Shown: positions 60,882-64,000 of the stretch, in pieces
Layout of the letters: every line of letters starts with the position of its first letter
Position numbering within the stretch: position 1 is the stretch's first letter
Source of the DNA: DASUPK01 sp963797265
Lineage (GTDB): Bacteria; Actinomycetota; Thermoleophilia; Solirubrobacterales; 70-9
Direction: 5' to 3'
Assembly: GCA_963797265.1 (NCBI GenBank)
Contig: CAWCOY010000004.1
Location: 62,001-126,000, forward strand
Length of the DNA stretch: 64,000 nucleotides
Translations under genes and position numbers: made by a program
Notes under the pieces: model-generated
Told to the model about the DNA's origin: nothing
Seen by the model: only the letters and a program-made list of their open reading frames with translations
The model's database searches: none

Positions 60882-61393
60882 CGGGCTTGGATCATCCCGT
60901 CCGGGTACAGGTCGTAGTCGAGCGGTTCCGTGACTGCCGGGGTGTAGGCGTGAATCGAGACGGCCACGCCGTGCGCCGGGTCATGCCGAACCCGGTGGAT
61001 GTATTCGGGGCCGAAGCTGAAGGTCGACTGCGCGCCTCGCGCATGGGTGCGCCGGCGCATCACCCGCCCGTCCAGGGCCTCGACGACCTCCTCGATCAGC
61101 ATCCCGCTGCAGATGAAAGCCGCGCCGCTCGCGCCGCCGTGATCGTGCAAGACGGTGTCCTGGCCCGCCGCCCAGCCGAACAGCGCGATCTCGAGCGCGT
61201 CGGTCTTGTAGAGCACGCGGTGGCTGCGGCGCTCGAGATCGAACGAGACCGCGTGGCCCCAGAGCCATGGCGCTTGACCGACGTCCGCGACGATCTCCTC
61301 CAGCTGCTCGAGGCTCGTCGGCAACGCGCCGATCAGCTCCTCGTCAAGCCATCCGGTGAGCGCCGGTACCGCCCTGCGGACGGAGGTCGCCAT
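60878..61393 (-). CDS. Cysteine dioxygenase-like cupin
   Basis: A 171-residue cupin that probably oxidises cysteine to cysteine sulfinate. The iron-binding motif is VLHDHGGASGAAFICSG (His-x-His), then later FSFGPEYIHRVRHDPAHGVAVSIHAYTP (third His and Tyr), as in bacterial CDO. ATG 61393 has GAGGAGGAAAAG upstream; it lies 50 bases inside the end of the flavin monooxygenase gene. Confidence 0.88.
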   Translation of the reverse strand: MATSVRRAVPALTGWLDEELIGALPTSLEQLEEIVADVGQAPWLWGHAVSFDLERRSHRVLYKTDALEIALFGWAAGQDTVLHDHGGASGAAFICSGMLIEEVVEALDGRVMRRRTHARGAQSTFSFGPEYIHRVRHDPAHGVAVSIHAYTPAVTEPLDYDLYPDGMIQAR

Positions 61394-62573
61394 GCTTTTC
61401 CTCCTCTCTGGATCGATCCCCGCGAAGCTCCTGAGCGATTGCCCTGGCCGAGCGCCTCGCCTCCTTGCCCATGTAGCCGAGGCCGCCGGGGCGCGGGAGG
61501 TAGCCGACGAAGCGCAGGCCCTGAGCGGCCGGCGTCGGGGCGAGCACCTTCGGCACGCCGCGTTCGCCGAGCACATCGAGATGGCCCACAAGCGGCTCGA
61601 GTCCCCGCCGGTACCCCGTCGCGCAGATCACCGCCTCCGGCTCCAGCCGCGTCCCATCAGCACACTCGACCGAGGCCGGGCCGAGCGAGGCGACGGCCGG
61701 GACAACCTCGATCCGCCCATCCTTGATCGCCTCGATCACCTCCTTGTCGACGATCGAGGGCACCTTGCCCCGTTTCCGCACGTCGGTGAAGACGCCCGTC
61801 TCGGGCCGCGCCAGCCCGAACTCGGTCAGGTCGCCGATGTCCATGCGCGAGGCGAAGCGCGCGATCCGGTCGGCGACCGCCGTCGGGAGGTGCCAGAGCC
61901 CGCTCGCGATCAGATCACCCGGCACCGGGCCGGGTCCCTGGCGCAACAGGAGGTTGGGTGGTGTGCGGACCGCGACCCAGACCTTCGCCGCGCCTCCCTC
62001 CGCCAGCTCATTGGCGATCTCCATTCCCGAACAGCCGGGGCCGACCACCAGGGCCGACTTTCCCTCGTATGGCTTTGGGTTCCGGTACTCGGAGGAGTGG
62101 ATCAACTCCCCCTGGAAGCGGTCGCGACCCGGCCAGTCGGGGAGGACGGGGGTCCCCTCCAGGCCGGTGGCCACGATCACCTGCGGTGCACGAAGCGCTC
62201 CCGCGCTCGTCTGGACGATCCACCCTGTGACGTCGCGATCGATCCGGTGAACACCGGTTCCGAGCCGAAGGTCCATTCCTTCCTCGCCGGCATGGCGCTC
62301 GATGTATTCGAGCAGCTGGTCGCGGCTGGGGAAGGTCGGTGTGCCCTTCGGGTAGGGACGACCCGGCAGCTGGGAGAAACGGCGCCAGGTGTTGAGCCGC
62401 AGGCCCTCGTAGCGAGAACGCCACGAGGAGGCGACCTGGTCCGCCTGGTCGAGGACCACCGCGGACAATCCCGCGTCCTTGAGGGCGAGGGCCGAGGCGA
62501 CGCCCGCGGGCCCAGCTCCGATGACGACGACCTGATGCTCTGGCGTGATTCCCTTCTCGCCCATTGCGACCAT
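61344..62573 (-). CDS. Flavin-containing monooxygenase-like FAD/NAD(P) oxidoreductase
   Basis: About 410 residues from ATG 62573 (or 62564). VVVIGAGPAGVASALAL binds FAD; ALVVGPGCSGMEIANELAEGG binds NADPH; between them FQGELIHSSEYRN matches the FxGxxxHxxxY/W fingerprint of FMO/Baeyer-Villiger enzymes. VICATGYRRGLEPLVG is the late ATGY block. The substrate may be a sulfur or amine compound, given the cysteine dioxygenase that overlaps it by 50 bases. First gene of a five-gene unit. Confidence 0.88.
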   Translation of the reverse strand: MVAMGEKGITPEHQVVVIGAGPAGVASALALKDAGLSAVVLDQADQVASSWRSRYEGLRLNTWRRFSQLPGRPYPKGTPTFPSRDQLLEYIERHAGEEGMDLRLGTGVHRIDRDVTGWIVQTSAGALRAPQVIVATGLEGTPVLPDWPGRDRFQGELIHSSEYRNPKPYEGKSALVVGPGCSGMEIANELAEGGAAKVWVAVRTPPNLLLRQGPGPVPGDLIASGLWHLPTAVADRIARFASRMDIGDLTEFGLARPETGVFTDVRKRGKVPSIVDKEVIEAIKDGRIEVVPAVASLGPASVECADGTRLEPEAVICATGYRRGLEPLVGHLDVLGERGVPKVLAPTPAAQGLRFVGYLPRPGGLGYMGKEARRSARAIAQELRGDRSREEEKHGDLRPQGGTGAHRMA

Positions 62574-62645
62574 GACGCTACGGCGCCCTAGGTCGCCTCG
62601 CATCGGATGAAACACCCAAATCCAGGGAGGTCAGGATGGGTGATC

Positions 62646-64000
62646 TCACCCAGTCGCGGATCGCACCAACCCGTGCTGGTGTGCATAGCTGGTGGCCGCG
62701 GCGCGGGAGGAGACCCCGAGCTTGGCGTAGATGTTGCTGACGTGCCGGTCGACCGTCCGGACGCTGAGGACCAGGTCGGCCGCGATCTGCCTGTTTGTCT
62801 CCCCGGCGGAAAGCATCCGCAGGACCTCGAGCTCGCGCTTGGTGAGATCGTGTGTTTCGACTTCGCGGCCGAGCTCCGATGGCCCCTCGACACGAGCGAG
62901 GTCGGTGGCCGCACCCAGGCGGACGAACGTCTCCCTGGCCGCCTCCAGCTCGAGTCGGGCACTGTCCTCGTCACCCAGGCTCCCGCAGGCGCGCCCGATC
63001 AGCTCTCGCGCCCGGGCGCTCTCGTACGGCGCCGCCAACTGGCGCCAGATCTCGTCAGCGCGGCGCAGCGAGGCGAGCGACTCCTGGGGGCGTCCCGCGG
63101 CGAGCTCCATCATGCCGCGCGCCTGCGCGGCCATTGCACCGAGCGCACCCGGTTTCTCCTCGGCCTCGGCGAGGTCGTCGAGCTCCGCGCACGCTTCCTC
63201 CGCCGTCCGCAGGTCTTCGGCGGCTGCCACGACCTCGACGTAGGCCGGCAGCAGGCTCGCCCGCTTGCCCGGTTCCTTCGCCTCCGCGACCGCCCGCCGC
63301 ATCGCGGCCTCCGCTGCCTTCTCCTTGCCCTGGGCGAGCCTCAGCAGGGCGAGTCCCGGCTGGGGCTCCCGGCCGTGAGAACTCGCGGCGCGGAACGCGT
63401 CCTCGGCGGCTTCGTGCTCACCGCGCAGGCGGTGTACCTCGCCACGCTGGTAGTGGGCCTCGCCGGCGGCAACCGGGTTCTCTCCCTTGAGGCAGCGCTC
63501 GGCCGCGCGGCGCGCCTCGTCGATCGCCTCCTCCCACGAGCCTTCGAGGCGCATGATCTGGGTTCGGTGGACCAGGCAACGTCCCGTGAAGGCGACCAGA
63601 TCAGGCTGGTCCTTGCACCAGTCGGCCAAAGCGATCGTCCACTCCCGCGCGCGAGCAAGGTCATGGGCCTCCTCGCAGGAGAGGATGACGCCGCAGTAGA
63701 TGATCCCCGAGCTGACCGGTGATACCTCGCCCGCGAGAACGGCGACCATGGCCAGGTCGAGGTGCGCCAGGCCCTCTCGGAGCCTGCCGAGCCCGATCAG
63801 GGCGCTGCCCTGCGAGAAGGATCCGAGCGCCAGCAGATCGGCATCGCCGAAGCGCTCCCCGATCGCGGCTGCCTCGGCGGAGGCCGCCGCGGCGCGCTCT
63901 GATTCACCATCGGCCTCGTACTCGAAGATCCGCGCGAGCGTGAGATAGCCGCGCTCGACGCAGTCCGTCCCCTCACGCTCGAGCAGCCGATCCGCACGTC
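62646..64000 (-). CDS. LuxR-type regulator with TPR-like region (N-terminus beyond right edge)
   Basis: The frame is open from 64000 down to the TGA at 62646, about 450 residues. Most is repeated helix pairs (AYQ-like REGLAHLDLAMVA, HYQRGEVHRLRGEHEAAEDAFRAA, ALLRLAQGKEKAAEAAMRRA, RELIGRACGSLGDEDSARLELEAARE), ending in a LuxR HTH: LTKRELEVLRMLSAGETNRQIAADLVLSVRTVDRHVSNIYAKLG. The missing start probably carries more TPR or an ATPase/cyclase part, as in large LuxR (LAL) proteins; that cannot be seen here. Confidence 0.87.
   Translation of the reverse strand, partial: RADRLLEREGTDCVERGYLTLARIFEYEADGESERAAAASAEAAAIGERFGDADLLALGSFSQGSALIGLGRLREGLAHLDLAMVAVLAGEVSPVSSGIIYCGVILSCEEAHDLARAREWTIALADWCKDQPDLVAFTGRCLVHRTQIMRLEGSWEEAIDEARRAAERCLKGENPVAAGEAHYQRGEVHRLRGEHEAAEDAFRAASSHGREPQPGLALLRLAQGKEKAAEAAMRRAVAEAKEPGKRASLLPAYVEVVAAAEDLRTAEEACAELDDLAEAEEKPGALGAMAAQARGMMELAAGRPQESLASLRRADEIWRQLAAPYESARARELIGRACGSLGDEDSARLELEAARETFVRLGAATDLARVEGPSELGREVETHDLTKRELEVLRMLSAGETNRQIAADLVLSVRTVDRHVSNIYAKLGVSSRAAATSYAHQHGLVRSATG

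Noticed and set aside
1..64000. tRNA, rRNA, CRISPR arrays, insertion sequences, phage or integrase genes
   Set aside because: Looked for cloverleaf-like segments, regular spaced repeats and transposase motifs in the gaps; none seen. The gaps are too short for most of these.

Overview
The window is GC-rich and densely coding, from an actinobacterium-like aerobe. Frequent GTG starts, ATGA/GTGA gene overlaps, very short intergenic gaps, many SDR, SRPBCC and DUF899 proteins and two separate G6PDH genes suggest a soil member of Thermoleophilia (Solirubrobacterales-like). That placement is inferred from gene content; there is no rRNA or other marker here. I saw no rRNA, tRNA, CRISPR array, insertion sequence or phage gene.

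Left part (1-18.7 kb). A giant zinc-ribbon/kinase-like/AAA/TPR/cyclase protein is cut by the left edge. It is followed by a secreted glycerophosphodiesterase, a zinc metallopeptidase and a DUF6544-type protein. A compact minus-strand block (15119 down to 7045) then encodes a G6PDH paralogue, a cytoplasmic GH15 glucosidase, NDH-2, an aldose 1-epimerase and cytochrome bd subunits I and II. Read together it is a route from stored glucan or trehalose to oxygen: free glucose, NAD-linked oxidation, quinol, bd oxidase. The G6PDH paralogue has lost the NADP-phosphate arginine and two lysines that hold the sugar 6-phosphate, which suggests it uses NAD and perhaps a non-phosphorylated sugar. A PspC/histidine kinase/response regulator operon lies beside it.

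Central part (18-38 kb). The pentose phosphate pathway sits in two clusters. One is tkt-tal-pgi, continuing into a PLP decarboxylase and a HAD phosphatase, with rpiA divergent. The other is gnd-pgl with a second, canonical zwf divergent. Between them lie a catalytically odd SDR, a frameshifted aldo/keto reductase with its MerR regulator and a perfect 20-bp palindromic operator, and four thioredoxin-like DUF899 genes around an ArsR/SRPBCC pair. The ArsR gene has an inverted repeat over its own start codon. An endonuclease/exonuclease/phosphatase gene here is broken.

Right part (38-64 kb). This is mostly small catabolic and surface units: glutamate decarboxylase, a lipoprotein, a GDSL hydrolase, an SDR/CMD/SRPBCC trio, an Ag85-like esterase, a P450, cystathionine beta-synthase with a cystathionine gamma-synthase/lyase (transsulfuration), a secreted alpha/beta hydrolase with a QsdR-like regulator, PAP2, a 5'-3' exonuclease, LysR, a haloalkane-dehalogenase-like enzyme, a RodZ-like protein, a class III aminotransferase, an MBL hydrolase with TetR, and an operon of a flavin monooxygenase, cysteine dioxygenase and three small genes. 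A LuxR-type TPR regulator runs off the right edge. No gene-free stretch exceeds about 220 bases except the EEP pseudogene region.
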